Part shown: positions 8,465 to 15,885 of the stretch, piece after piece
How positions within the stretch are numbered: the stretch's first letter is position 1
Layout: each line of letters begins with the position of its first letter
Source of the DNA: Actinomycetes bacterium
GTDB taxonomy: Bacteria; Actinomycetota; Coriobacteriia; Coriobacteriales; JAEZZM01
NCBI GenBank assembly: GCA_023418575.1
Contig: JAEZZM010000025.1
Location: forward strand, 1-16,828
Reading direction: 5' to 3'
Length of the DNA: 16,828 bases
Made by a program: the position numbers and the translations under genes
The notes under the pieces: generated by a model
Seen by the model: the letters and a program-made list of their open reading frames with translations, nothing else
Databases searched by the model: none
Told to the model about the DNA's origin: nothing

Positions 8465-8656
8465 TTAACTGTGATCGGATCGATACCTTAGGATTTGTGA
8501 TTCAAAACACGATAAAGCTTCTACTTTCTTGAATAAAACTCCAATTTTTTGCTCTTGCAATGCTTTTTTGACTTTCTCATTGCGTAAATAGCGACCATTA
8601 ACTAAAGTCACTTGACCTATGCGTTGAGAGGGACATCGCGGCAAGTGTGGGGATTT
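8465..8656 (-). pseudogene. Possible gene remnant, unidentified
   Basis: Read on the minus strand, 63 sense codons run without a stop to TAA at 8467-8465 and are preceded by an in-frame TAG at 8659-8657. The peptide looks protein-like and basic (for example NGRYLRNEKVKKALQEQ) and has no ATG; the only candidate start is a GTG giving 48 residues. The downstream gene's start region covers where its 5' part would lie, so it resembles the tail of a gene truncated when the operon arrived. I do not recognise the family. It may equally be chance open sequence in AT-rich DNA. Confidence 0.3.
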
Positions 8657-8663
8657 CTATGAG

Positions 8664-8670
8664 AAAGGTG
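8664..8670 (+). promoter_or_regulatory. Shine-Dalgarno site deciding the transporter start
   Basis: AAAGGTG lies 6 bases before ATG 8677. Upstream alternatives GTG 8647 and ATG 8659 have only poorer G-rich matches. Confidence 0.55.
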
Positions 8671-8676
8671 CTTACG

Positions 8677-10038
8677 ATGGAACACTCGTTAAGTACGGCT
8701 ACTCTTCTTGCGAAGCAGAAAAGAGATTCAGCTTTCTTGAAGAGAGGTGTAGTAACCGCTACATTGTCTGGTATCACCTATGGTTTGTATACCGCCTTCC
8801 TAAATTTAGGTATGACTCAAGGTATCTGGGCAGAGTGGTATGGGCCAGAAACGCTGCTTGCAGCATTTACCATTACGTTTCTTGTAGCTACCTTGGGTAG
8901 TGCTATTAACGACACCTGTTCTGCAATTTGGTGTCTTTTCTTTGCGGCACGCAAAGGTAAACTTGGGGATTTCTTTAAATCTATTCCAACTAAACCAGGT
9001 ATCATCATGATATGTGCTGCTCTTGTTGGTGGACCTATTTCCTCAGCAGCTTATATCGTGGCGATTCAAATGGCTGGCTCTATAGTCATACCTATCAGCG
9101 CACTCTGTCCTGCTATTGGAGCTATTTTAGGGCGCGTTCTCTTTAAGCAAGAATTAAATAAAAGAATGATGTTAGGTATTCTAATATGCCTGGTAGCATC
9201 TGCGCTTATCGGTTCTAGCGCACTTGATGAGACAGCTCCCGATGGTCTTCTTCTAGGCATTTTAATTGCTTTCATAGCTGCTTTTGGTTGGGGTGCTGAA
9301 GGTTGTATTGCGGGTTATGGTACCTCAATGATTGATTATGAAATAGGTATTACCATTCGTCAGATCACCTCAGGTCTTGGAAACCTTTTTATTCTTCTTC
9401 CAATAATGGCCCTTATTGGAGGCTTTAATGCTGCTTATCCTTTGGAATTAGCAGGTCAAGCAATAACTTCAACTCATGCAATGATCTACTTTGTTATTTC
9501 AGGCTTCTTTGCAGTTTTTGCTTATAGTCTTTGGTATAAGGGAAATTCCATGTGCGGCGCTGCTTTAGGAATGGCATGCAATGGTGCATTTTCCTTCTGG
9601 GGACCTTTCTTCTGCTGGCTTGTAATTGGTGTTTTTGCTGGCGTTGATGGATGGTCTTTACCTCTCATTGCATGGATTGCTGCGATTCTGATGGCCTTTG
9701 GTATTTGGGTTATTGCAATGAATCCTCTTGATTTATTTAAGAAAGATCCAAATAAAGAACTTATGCGCCAAAACAAGAATAGAACTTTAAACTATGACAT
9801 CTTGAAATACTTCACTACCGTTGATGAAGCTTCTGCAGATGATGTTATGGATGCTCTAAGAATTAAGTTTTCAAACTACAAAACCTTTACTAAAGAAAAT
9901 GTGATAGAAGCGCTGATGACTGCGGAATGTAATGCTCTTATTTCTGAGAAGCGTGCAGAAATTGTAGATGGGGACCTAGTAGTTATTTATGGTGCTGATG
10001 AAGAGCAGCGCAAGACTATTAATGCTTACATTAAGTAG
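8677..10038 (+). CDS. DMT/EamA-like ten-helix transporter with C-terminal cytosolic domain
   Basis: This integral membrane protein of about 453 residues is the first gene of the microcompartment operon. Roughly ten hydrophobic segments between residues 25 and 350, in two sets of five, fit the drug/metabolite transporter fold; small-residue-rich helices such as ISALCPAIGAILGR and ALGMACNGAFSFWG are typical. Residues 357-453 form a soluble tail with two predicted helical blocks and a short beta-like end (IVDGDLVVIYG), which ordinary EamA transporters of about 300 residues lack. Position ahead of cutC suggests choline import (LicB, a known choline importer, is in the same superfamily) or trimethylamine export; the substrate is inferred from context only. 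Starts at 8647 (GTG) or 8659 (ATG) are possible. The stop is 12 bases before the next start. Confidence 0.75.
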   Translation: MEHSLSTATLLAKQKRDSAFLKRGVVTATLSGITYGLYTAFLNLGMTQGIWAEWYGPETLLAAFTITFLVATLGSAINDTCSAIWCLFFAARKGKLGDFFKSIPTKPGIIMICAALVGGPISSAAYIVAIQMAGSIVIPISALCPAIGAILGRVLFKQELNKRMMLGILICLVASALIGSSALDETAPDGLLLGILIAFIAAFGWGAEGCIAGYGTSMIDYEIGITIRQITSGLGNLFILLPIMALIGGFNAAYPLELAGQAITSTHAMIYFVISGFFAVFAYSLWYKGNSMCGAALGMACNGAFSFWGPFFCWLVIGVFAGVDGWSLPLIAWIAAILMAFGIWVIAMNPLDLFKKDPNKELMRQNKNRTLNYDILKYFTTVDEASADDVMDALRIKFSNYKTFTKENVIEALMTAECNALISEKRAEIVDGDLVVIYGADEEQRKTINAYIK

Positions 10039-10050
10039 GGAGTGAGTTCT

Positions 10051-10668
10051 GTGAATTATCAAGTTGGACAAGCTATGGGCTTTATCGAGACAGTAGGCAT
10101 GGTTCCAGCTTTAGATGCAGCAGATAAGATGCTTAAAGCTGCAGATGTCGAATTGATCTCATATGAGAACATAGGCTCTACTCTTGTTACTGTGGTTGTG
10201 ACGGGCGATGTCGCAGCCTGTGAGGCTGCAGTTAAGGCAGGAGCAGAGGCAGCATCAAAAATAGGGAAATTGACAGCAAAAAATGTTATTAAACGCCCTG
10301 TTGAGGGGGTAGCTTCAGTTGTTGCTGTTCATGATGTTGAAAACCCAGGTAGTAATGAGGCTTTAAATTCTAGACCTGCTGCTTTAGGCGCTATAGAAAC
10401 ATTTGGATTAGTTTTTGTTCTAGAGGCTGCAGATGCTATGGCTAAAGCTGCAGATGTTGAGATTATTGGCTACGAAAATGTAGCCTCAGGATATATCTCA
10501 ATTTTAGTTTCTGGAGATGTGGCTGCATGCAAGAGTGCTGTTCAGGCAGGCGTTAAGTCTGTTCAGGATATGGGTGCTGAGGTCTACAGTTCCGTTGTAA
10601 TTGCACATCCACATTATGAATTAAAAAAGATTACCGACCGTTATGATATTGCCGGTTTGTTGGCTTAG
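10051..10668 (+). CDS. Tandem-BMC (BMC-T) microcompartment shell protein
   Basis: This shell protein of 205 residues has two bacterial-microcompartment domains in canonical order, about residues 6-90 and 108-190. Each begins with a matching motif (MGFIETVGMVPALDAAD; LGAIETFGLVFVLEAAD) and contains an AADVE-I-YEN strand and a GDVAAC-AV helix. Such proteins form trimers that tile the shell as pseudohexamers, and the typical VIxxPHxEL ending is present (VVIAHPHYELKK). The pore loops between the YEN strand and the following strand (NIGST, NVASG) contain no cysteine, so the iron-sulfur pore site of PduT is not expected. GTG 10051 is preferred over GTG 10042 because AGGGAGTG lies 6 bases before it. 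The two halves resemble each other closely enough to indicate an internal gene duplication. Confidence 0.9.
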   Translation: MNYQVGQAMGFIETVGMVPALDAADKMLKAADVELISYENIGSTLVTVVVTGDVAACEAAVKAGAEAASKIGKLTAKNVIKRPVEGVASVVAVHDVENPGSNEALNSRPAALGAIETFGLVFVLEAADAMAKAADVEIIGYENVASGYISILVSGDVAACKSAVQAGVKSVQDMGAEVYSSVVIAHPHYELKKITDRYDIAGLLA

Positions 10669-10686
10669 TGTTGAGAGCTGATTGTC

Positions 10687-11415
10687 ATGAACGTAATTGA
10701 TAGCGATTTGTTATCTGTTCAAGAAGCTCGAATACTGTTAGAAAAGGCGCGTGAAGCCCGTGAGGAGCTTGCTCTAACCGGGCAGCGCCGTTTAGATCAA
10801 GTGTACTTGCATTTGATTAAGCGAATCAAGCCACATGTTGATGAGTTGGTAGAGCTTGCTTATAAAGAGACTGATTATGGTAATCCGCAGGATGAACGAC
10901 GTCTACTTATTCATTTGCTTGAAGAGCTCCCAAAAAGATTAGAAGCTATGACTTGTGTGGGTGTCATAGAGCATGATAAGCAGACAGGTATATCAGAAGT
11001 GGGAATTCCAAAGGGAATTGTTGTCTCTTTGCCATCTGCCTGGCTATCTACGCTTGTGACTATTCATAATGTTGTGCTCTCTATTAAAACTGGCAATCCA
11101 ATAATAGTTGTCCCGCATAGAAGGGCAGTAAAGACTGCATGTAGGCTTATGCAAATAATTACTGAGGCATTGTCAGAAGTCTACTATCCAGAAGGTGCAG
11201 TTCTTGTCTTAGCTAACTATAGTTTTGAAGGGGAGTGTGAACTTGTAAGCTCTCCAGATGTAGCTCTAGTAATTGAGACCTGCAGAGAGCATAGCTGTTC
11301 TTGGAAAGAAACAAGAGGCAAATCAAGATTCAAAGGAACAATTGGAAATAATCCCGTATTTATCGAAAAGACTGCAGATTTAAAACATGCTGCTGAGCAG
11401 ATTGTTGCAGGTTAG
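10687..11415 (+). CDS. CoA-acylating aldehyde-dehydrogenase homologue, N-terminal (cofactor-domain) half
   Basis: This protein of 242 residues is homologous to the N-terminal half of EutE/PduP/CutB-type aldehyde dehydrogenases. Landmarks are SVQEARILLEKAREA at the start, an ETDYGNPQDE segment matching ETGYGNVEDK-type sequences, SLPSAWLSTLVTIHN in place of SLIPSTNPTSTAIYK-type sequence, SIKTGNPIIVVPHRRAVK, and ADLKHAAEQIVAG at the end. The Gly-rich loop (ATGG in relatives) reads ETCREHS, and the GVGPGN-like loop reads GTIGNN, so NAD+/CoA binding is probably impaired. It stops at TAG 11413-11415 at the usual boundary between the cofactor and catalytic domains. The same frame continues immediately as the catalytic half. 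The ribosome site (GAGAG) is weak. Confidence 0.8.
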   Translation: MNVIDSDLLSVQEARILLEKAREAREELALTGQRRLDQVYLHLIKRIKPHVDELVELAYKETDYGNPQDERRLLIHLLEELPKRLEAMTCVGVIEHDKQTGISEVGIPKGIVVSLPSAWLSTLVTIHNVVLSIKTGNPIIVVPHRRAVKTACRLMQIITEALSEVYYPEGAVLVLANYSFEGECELVSSPDVALVIETCREHSCSWKETRGKSRFKGTIGNNPVFIEKTADLKHAAEQIVAG

Positions 11416-11439
11416 TCTTTTATGCATGGATTACTTCCG
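11409..11439 (+). other. In-frame amber codon and altered active-site segment
   Basis: TAG 11413-11415 interrupts an otherwise continuous frame from 10687 to 12309 (541 codons with both stops). The flanking codons align without gaps to PduP-type enzymes around their FDxNLPC active-site segment. The catalytic cysteine position falls on CCG (proline) at 11437-11439. AGGT at 11409-11412 lies 9 bases before ATG 11422 and could allow reinitiation. Confidence 0.8.
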
Positions 11440-12309
11440 GGTGTTGAGCAGTCTGTTGTCGTGGAAGCCTCAGTTGAAGATGCATTTAAAGCTGAATTAA
11501 GAAAAGCGGGCTCCTACTTCCTTAGTGATGAAGAGGCATCTAAGTTACAAAAAGTTCTTTATGATGCACAAGGTTTGCCACGTAGAGAGGTTATGGGTAA
11601 ATCGGCACTAGATTTGAGTGTGCGTGCTCATATTGATGTGCCAGCAGATACTAAGATTTTGGTCGTTAACAGGCCTTTTGTATCGCAGTATTCACCATAC
11701 TCAAAAGAAAAATTTGCTCCTGTTTTGTCCTTATATGTTGAGGAAGATTGGCGTCATGCTTGCGAGAAATGCATAGAACTTATCTTAAATGAAAGGCATG
11801 GTCATAGCTTAAGCATTTATTCAAAGGATGAAGAGGTAATCCGTCAATTTATCCTTAAAAAGCCCGTGGCGAGAGTTTTATGCAATACTTCAAGCGCCTT
11901 TGGCAGTATAGGCTTAAATACTGGTTTATTTTTAAGCTATACGCTTTCTGTAGCTGGAGTTGGAGGAGAGGCTTCGGCTAATCTGCAACCCAAACATTTT
12001 CTGCTTTGCAGGAAATCAGCCAGCGCAAATTCAAATGCTACAGATCAGTTACAGAGTGCCGAAGATGCTTTCAGTCTGTCGCTTAAGTCTAGCGATGATA
12101 AGAAGACTGATAACTTCCTTATTCCTTCTAAACAGGATTTAAGCGAGATTTCATATGCAACACCTTGCCAGGGTTGTATTCCAGTTGAAATGCTTTCCGA
12201 TTATGCTCAGGATCGAAAAGAACAAAAGAAAAGCAATTCAGGTGACTGGTTTAGTAATTTCATGAGCGATTTAAAGTCCGAGTCAAATAGTAAAGGTAAA
12301 AGGCCTTAA
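11422..12309 (+). CDS. CoA-acylating aldehyde-dehydrogenase homologue, C-terminal (catalytic-domain) half
   Basis: This frame of 295 residues continues the previous one after the amber codon. Homology is seen in EQSVVVEASVEDAF, in the helix KAELRKAGSYFLSDEEASKL, in the FAPVLSLYVEEDWRHACEKC segment (relatives: PVLPVVKV followed by ALALALKVE), in NERHGHSLSIYSKDEE, and in ARVLCNTSSAFGSIG followed by VGGEASANLQPKHFLL. No cysteine is available at the nucleophile position, so dehydrogenase activity is unlikely. A Ser/Lys-rich linker from about residue 200 leads to PCQGC and then a C-terminal amphipathic segment (DWFSNFMSDLKS) that resembles a microcompartment encapsulation peptide. Its position directly before cutC matches the second aldehyde-dehydrogenase paralogue (CutB) of known choline loci. 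It may be a broken gene or the second chain of a split pseudoenzyme. Confidence 0.75.
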   Translation: MHGLLPGVEQSVVVEASVEDAFKAELRKAGSYFLSDEEASKLQKVLYDAQGLPRREVMGKSALDLSVRAHIDVPADTKILVVNRPFVSQYSPYSKEKFAPVLSLYVEEDWRHACEKCIELILNERHGHSLSIYSKDEEVIRQFILKKPVARVLCNTSSAFGSIGLNTGLFLSYTLSVAGVGGEASANLQPKHFLLCRKSASANSNATDQLQSAEDAFSLSLKSSDDKKTDNFLIPSKQDLSEISYATPCQGCIPVEMLSDYAQDRKEQKKSNSGDWFSNFMSDLKSESNSKGKRP

Positions 12310-12332
12310 CTGTATAAGAACTGGAGGATGTA

Positions 12333-14870
12333 ATGGATCTTAAAGAGTTTTCAAAAAGGCTCGCTGAGGCCACTAAAGAAATGTCTCCAGAACAGCGCAA
12401 AACTGTTCAAGAGATGTTTGCTAAGGTGTCTGATCAGCTATCCAAGGATCTGCCAAGTGAGGCTGCCATTCATAGTGAGGGAACAGAAGTTCCAGATGGT
12501 CCAACACCTCGCTTAAAGGCTCTCAAAGAGAATTTCTTAAAGCAGGTTCCCACTATTACTACTCATCGCGCTCGTGCTGTAACTGAATATACTAAAAAGC
12601 ATCCTGGTATGCCAAAAATCATGTTACGTGCTAAGTGCTTTAAGAGCTGCTGTGAGACAGCTCCTTTGGTAATTCAAGATAACGAGCTCATTGTGGGTAA
12701 TCCATGCGGAGCTCCTCGTGCCGGTGCATTTTCTCCTGATATTGCTTGGCGTTGGCTTGCGGATGAGTTAGATACCATTGGAACACGTCCTCAGGATCCT
12801 TTTTATATCTCAGAAGAAGATAAGAAGTATATGAAAGAAGAGCTTTTCCCTTATTGGGAGGGCAAATCTTTGGATGAGCATTGTGAAGACCAGTATCGTG
12901 ATGCTGGTGTTTGGGAGCTCTCAGGAGAGTCATTTGTTTCGGACTGTTCTTATCACCAGGTAAATGGTGGTGGAGATTCAAATCCTGGCTATGATGTTAT
13001 CCTGATGAAAAAAGGTATGCTAGATATCCAAAATGAGGCAAAAGAGCATTTAAAGAATCTAGATTACTCAAATCCTGAGGATATCGATAAGATCTACTTC
13101 TATAAGTCAGTTATTGACACTACTGAAGGCGTAATGATTTATTCCCGTCGCCTCTCAGAATATGCTCGTCAAAAGGCGGATCAGGAAAGTGATCCTAAGC
13201 GCAAGGCTGAGTTATACCAAATTGCTGAAAACTGCGCTCATGTACCTGCTCACAAGCCTCGTACCTTCTGGGAGGCAGTGCAGGCAGTGTGGACTATTGA
13301 GTCATTGTTGCCTGTAGAAGAGAATCAGACGGGCATGTCAATTGGCCGTGTAGACCAATATATGTATCCATTCTACAAAGCTGATAAAGAAGCAGGTAGA
13401 TTAAATGATTATCAGGCATTTGAAATTGCTGGTTGTATGCTTATCAAAATGTCTGAAATGATGTGGGTTACTTCTGAAGGTGGATCTAAGTTCTTCGCTG
13501 GTTACCAACCATTTGTAAACATGACTCTTGGTGGTGTTACTCGCCAAGGCCGAGATGCTACCAATGATCTGACCTATCTATTGATGGATGCCGTTAGACA
13601 TGTAAGAATCTATCAACCCTCAGTTGCATGTCGTATTCACAATAAATCACCTCAAAAATATATGCGCAAGATTGTTGATGTGGTTCGCTCTGGTATGGGA
13701 TTTCCAGCCTGCCACTTTGATGACACTCACATCAAGATGATGCTTGCAAAGGGTGTATCTATTGAAGATGCACGTGATTATTGCCTTATGGGCTGCGTAG
13801 AGCCTCAAAAAGCCGGACGTCTTTATCAATGGACCTCAACATCTTATACTCAATGGCCAATAGCTATTGAGCTGGTATTAAACCGTGGTGTTCCTCTGTG
13901 GTACGGAAAACAAGTAACTCCTGATCTGGGACCACTGTCTCAATATGACAGCTTTGAGAAGTTTGATGCAGCAGTTAAAGAGCAGATTAAATATATCACT
14001 CGCTTAACCGCTGCAGCTACAACCATCTCTCAGCGCGTACATAGAGATATGGCACCAAAACCATTGATGTCTATTATGTACGAAGGTTGTATGGAAAACG
14101 GCCGCGACGTTTCAGCTGGTGGCGCTATGTATAACTTTGGACCAGGCGTAGTATGGTCTGGTTTGGCAACTTATGCTGATTCAATGGCTGCAATTAAGAA
14201 GCTTGTTTTTGACGATAAGAAATATACCTTAGAGGAGCTTAACAAAGCCTTGGTAGCAGATTTTGAAGGCTATGATCAGGTGCGTTCAGACTGTCTTGAT
14301 GCTCCTAAATACGGTAATGATGATGATTACGCAGATCTTATCTGTAATGACATCATTCACTTTACCGAGATTGAGCATAGAAAGTATCGCACTCTCTATT
14401 CAATCTTATGTCATGGCACTCTTTCCATTTCAAATAACACCCCATTTGGTGAAATGACTGGTGCTACAGCAAATGGCCGAAAAGCCTGGACTCCACTGTC
14501 TGATGGTATTAGCCCAACTCAGGGTGCAGACTATAAGGGCCCAACCGCCATCATTAAGTCTGTATCTAAGATGGCTAATGACGATATGAATCTTGGTATG
14601 GTTCATAACTTTAAGCTCATGGCTGGACTGCTTGATACTCCAGAAGGAGAGAACGGCCTTATTACTTTGTTGAGAACTGCTTGCCAGTACGGCAACGGAG
14701 AAATGCAGTTCAACTATCTTGATAACGCAACTATGTTAGATGCACAGAAGAACCCAGAAGCTCATCGTGATCTTGTAGTACGCGTAGCAGGATATTCGGC
14801 CTTCTTTGTTGAGCTTTGTAAAGAAGTTCAGGATGAGATTATTAGCCGCACTATGCTAGAGAACCTCTAA
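12333..14870 (+). CDS. cutC: Choline trimethylamine-lyase (glycyl-radical enzyme)
   Basis: CutC cleaves choline to trimethylamine and acetaldehyde by radical chemistry inside the microcompartment. At 845 residues it is the short Desulfovibrio-like form. Every choline-lyase signature I can recall from D. alaskensis is present, shifted by one: Y207, D215 (GGGDSNPGYD), F394 (AGYQPF), the thiyl cysteine C488 and base E490 in DYCLMGCVEPQ, T501, and radical glycine G820 in RVAGYSAF (D. alaskensis Y208, D216, F395, C489, E491, T502, G821). These separate it from diol dehydratases and pyruvate formate-lyases. The N-terminal helix (DLKEFSKRLAEATKEM) precedes a variable linker and may assist encapsulation. 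A ribosome site GGAGG lies 5 bases before the start. The activase gene follows after 44 bases. Confidence 0.97.
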   Translation: MDLKEFSKRLAEATKEMSPEQRKTVQEMFAKVSDQLSKDLPSEAAIHSEGTEVPDGPTPRLKALKENFLKQVPTITTHRARAVTEYTKKHPGMPKIMLRAKCFKSCCETAPLVIQDNELIVGNPCGAPRAGAFSPDIAWRWLADELDTIGTRPQDPFYISEEDKKYMKEELFPYWEGKSLDEHCEDQYRDAGVWELSGESFVSDCSYHQVNGGGDSNPGYDVILMKKGMLDIQNEAKEHLKNLDYSNPEDIDKIYFYKSVIDTTEGVMIYSRRLSEYARQKADQESDPKRKAELYQIAENCAHVPAHKPRTFWEAVQAVWTIESLLPVEENQTGMSIGRVDQYMYPFYKADKEAGRLNDYQAFEIAGCMLIKMSEMMWVTSEGGSKFFAGYQPFVNMTLGGVTRQGRDATNDLTYLLMDAVRHVRIYQPSVACRIHNKSPQKYMRKIVDVVRSGMGFPACHFDDTHIKMMLAKGVSIEDARDYCLMGCVEPQKAGRLYQWTSTSYTQWPIAIELVLNRGVPLWYGKQVTPDLGPLSQYDSFEKFDAAVKEQIKYITRLTAAATTISQRVHRDMAPKPLMSIMYEGCMENGRDVSAGGAMYNFGPGVVWSGLATYADSMAAIKKLVFDDKKYTLEELNKALVADFEGYDQVRSDCLDAPKYGNDDDYADLICNDIIHFTEIEHRKYRTLYSILCHGTLSISNNTPFGEMTGATANGRKAWTPLSDGISPTQGADYKGPTAIIKSVSKMANDDMNLGMVHNFKLMAGLLDTPEGENGLITLLRTACQYGNGEMQFNYLDNATMLDAQKNPEAHRDLVVRVAGYSAFFVELCKEVQDEIISRTMLENL

Positions 14871-14914
14871 GAGTTCTGCTGTTAGGTGAATGAAGCTAAA
14901 CGAAGGGAGGGGCA

Positions 14915-15862
14915 ATGATTGAAAATAGTTTTGACCGTGTAGAACGCATGGCTCGTATCTTCAATGTACAGAAGTACAACATGTATGACGGGCCTGGAGT
15001 TAGAACTCTGGTTTTTTTCAAGGGTTGCCCCTTGCGTTGTAAGTGGTGTTCTAATCCTGAAAGCTGGCTTAGAGAGTATCAGGTTATGTACAAGCGCCAG
15101 AGTTGTATTAACTGTGGCGCATGTATTCCGGTTTGCCCTGTTCAGATTCACACGATGATACAGGGCACACATGAGGTAAGGCGAAACATCAAATGTTTAG
15201 GTTGCCATGCTTGTGAAAAAGCATGCCCTAAAAAAGCTTTGCAAATTATGGGAGAAGACCGAACAATTAGCTCACTTCTCGAGGTAATTGATGAGGATCG
15301 AGATTTTTATTTTATGTCAGGCGGAGGTGTCACATTGGGCGGTGGTGAGGTCACTGCGCAAAGTGAGTCTGCAACAAGTCTATTGATGGCCTGTAAGCAA
15401 GAGGGCTTTCATACAGCAATAGAAACCTGTGGTTATTGCAAAACTGAGAACCTTATGAAGATGGCTGAGTATATCGACTTGTTCCTCTTTGATATTAAAC
15501 ATATGGATCCTGTAAAACACAAAGAGCTTACTGGTGTTAATAACGAGCTTATTTTGAATAACTTGAAAACGCTTCTAGATGCTGGAAAACACGTCAAGAT
15601 TAGGATGCCTTTACTAAAAGGAATTAATGATAGTCAAGAAGAGATTTTTGCGGTAATTAGTTTCCTGAAACCCTACCGTCATTATAAAAATTTTGAGGGC
15701 GTTGATCTCTTGCCTTATCACAAGATGGGGGTTGGCAAGTATCAGCAGCTTGATATTGAGTATCCGATAAAAGATGACCCCTCTTTATCTACTGAAGAGC
15801 TTATGCAAATTGAGACTTGGATTAAAGATGAAGAGTTCCCAGTAAAACTGATTCGTCATTAG
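14915..15862 (+). CDS. cutD: Choline trimethylamine-lyase activating enzyme (radical SAM)
   Basis: CutD abstracts a hydrogen from the glycyl-radical site of CutC (G820 here) using SAM and reduced iron-sulfur clusters. It has 315 residues. The radical-SAM Cx3Cx2C motif is C38, C42 and C45 (GCPLRCKWCSNPE), preceded by YNMYDGPGVRT. Two ferredoxin-like CxxCxxCxxxC motifs follow, at C64-C74 and C94-C104, carrying the auxiliary 4Fe-4S clusters usual in glycyl-radical activases of this group. The SAM-binding GGE motif appears as LGGGEVTAQ. The later LFLFDIKHMDPVKHKELTG and DLLPYHKMGVGKY segments are also family-typical. A strong ribosome site (GGGAGGGG) precedes ATG 14915. Adjacency to cutC supports the pairing. 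Confidence 0.96.
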   Translation: MIENSFDRVERMARIFNVQKYNMYDGPGVRTLVFFKGCPLRCKWCSNPESWLREYQVMYKRQSCINCGACIPVCPVQIHTMIQGTHEVRRNIKCLGCHACEKACPKKALQIMGEDRTISSLLEVIDEDRDFYFMSGGGVTLGGGEVTAQSESATSLLMACKQEGFHTAIETCGYCKTENLMKMAEYIDLFLFDIKHMDPVKHKELTGVNNELILNNLKTLLDAGKHVKIRMPLLKGINDSQEEIFAVISFLKPYRHYKNFEGVDLLPYHKMGVGKYQQLDIEYPIKDDPSLSTEELMQIETWIKDEEFPVKLIRH

Positions 15863-15885
15863 TTGTTCGAGATGGAGGTGTAGTT

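Larger units (their letters stand above)
8351..8676. other. Gene-poor junction upstream of the cut operon
   Basis: About 325 bases contain no + strand gene. They hold a perfect 11-bp inverted repeat (8382-8409), an imperfect palindrome around TTAGCTTGCTAA (8419-8430), two ACCGTTTA direct repeats 21 bases apart (8439 and 8460), and an open minus-strand stretch (8465-8656). I could not find a -35/-10 pair that I would defend, although the operon promoter should lie here. Confidence 0.6.

Noticed and set aside
8568..8590. TTGACT followed by TAAATA as the cut operon promoter
   Set aside because: The spacing is only 11 bases, far from the 16-18 expected, and other -35/-10 combinations in the region fail as well.
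11413..11415. The amber codon read as pyrrolysine (tempting because trimethylamine metabolism and Pyl are linked)
   Set aside because: TAG is a frequent ordinary stop here (priA, rsmB, glpX, the transporter, both shell genes, cutD and the EutP-like gene all end in TAG). No Pyl genes are visible, and this enzyme family is not a methylamine methyltransferase.
12688..12981. Minus-strand open frame of 97 codons within cutC
   Set aside because: It is antisense to a highly conserved part of CutC; the composition (His/Gln/Pro-rich) is a by-product of the opposite strand.
14882..15172. Minus-strand open frame overlapping the start of cutD
   Set aside because: It is antisense to the conserved radical-SAM motif region of CutD, and its translation has no recognisable features.
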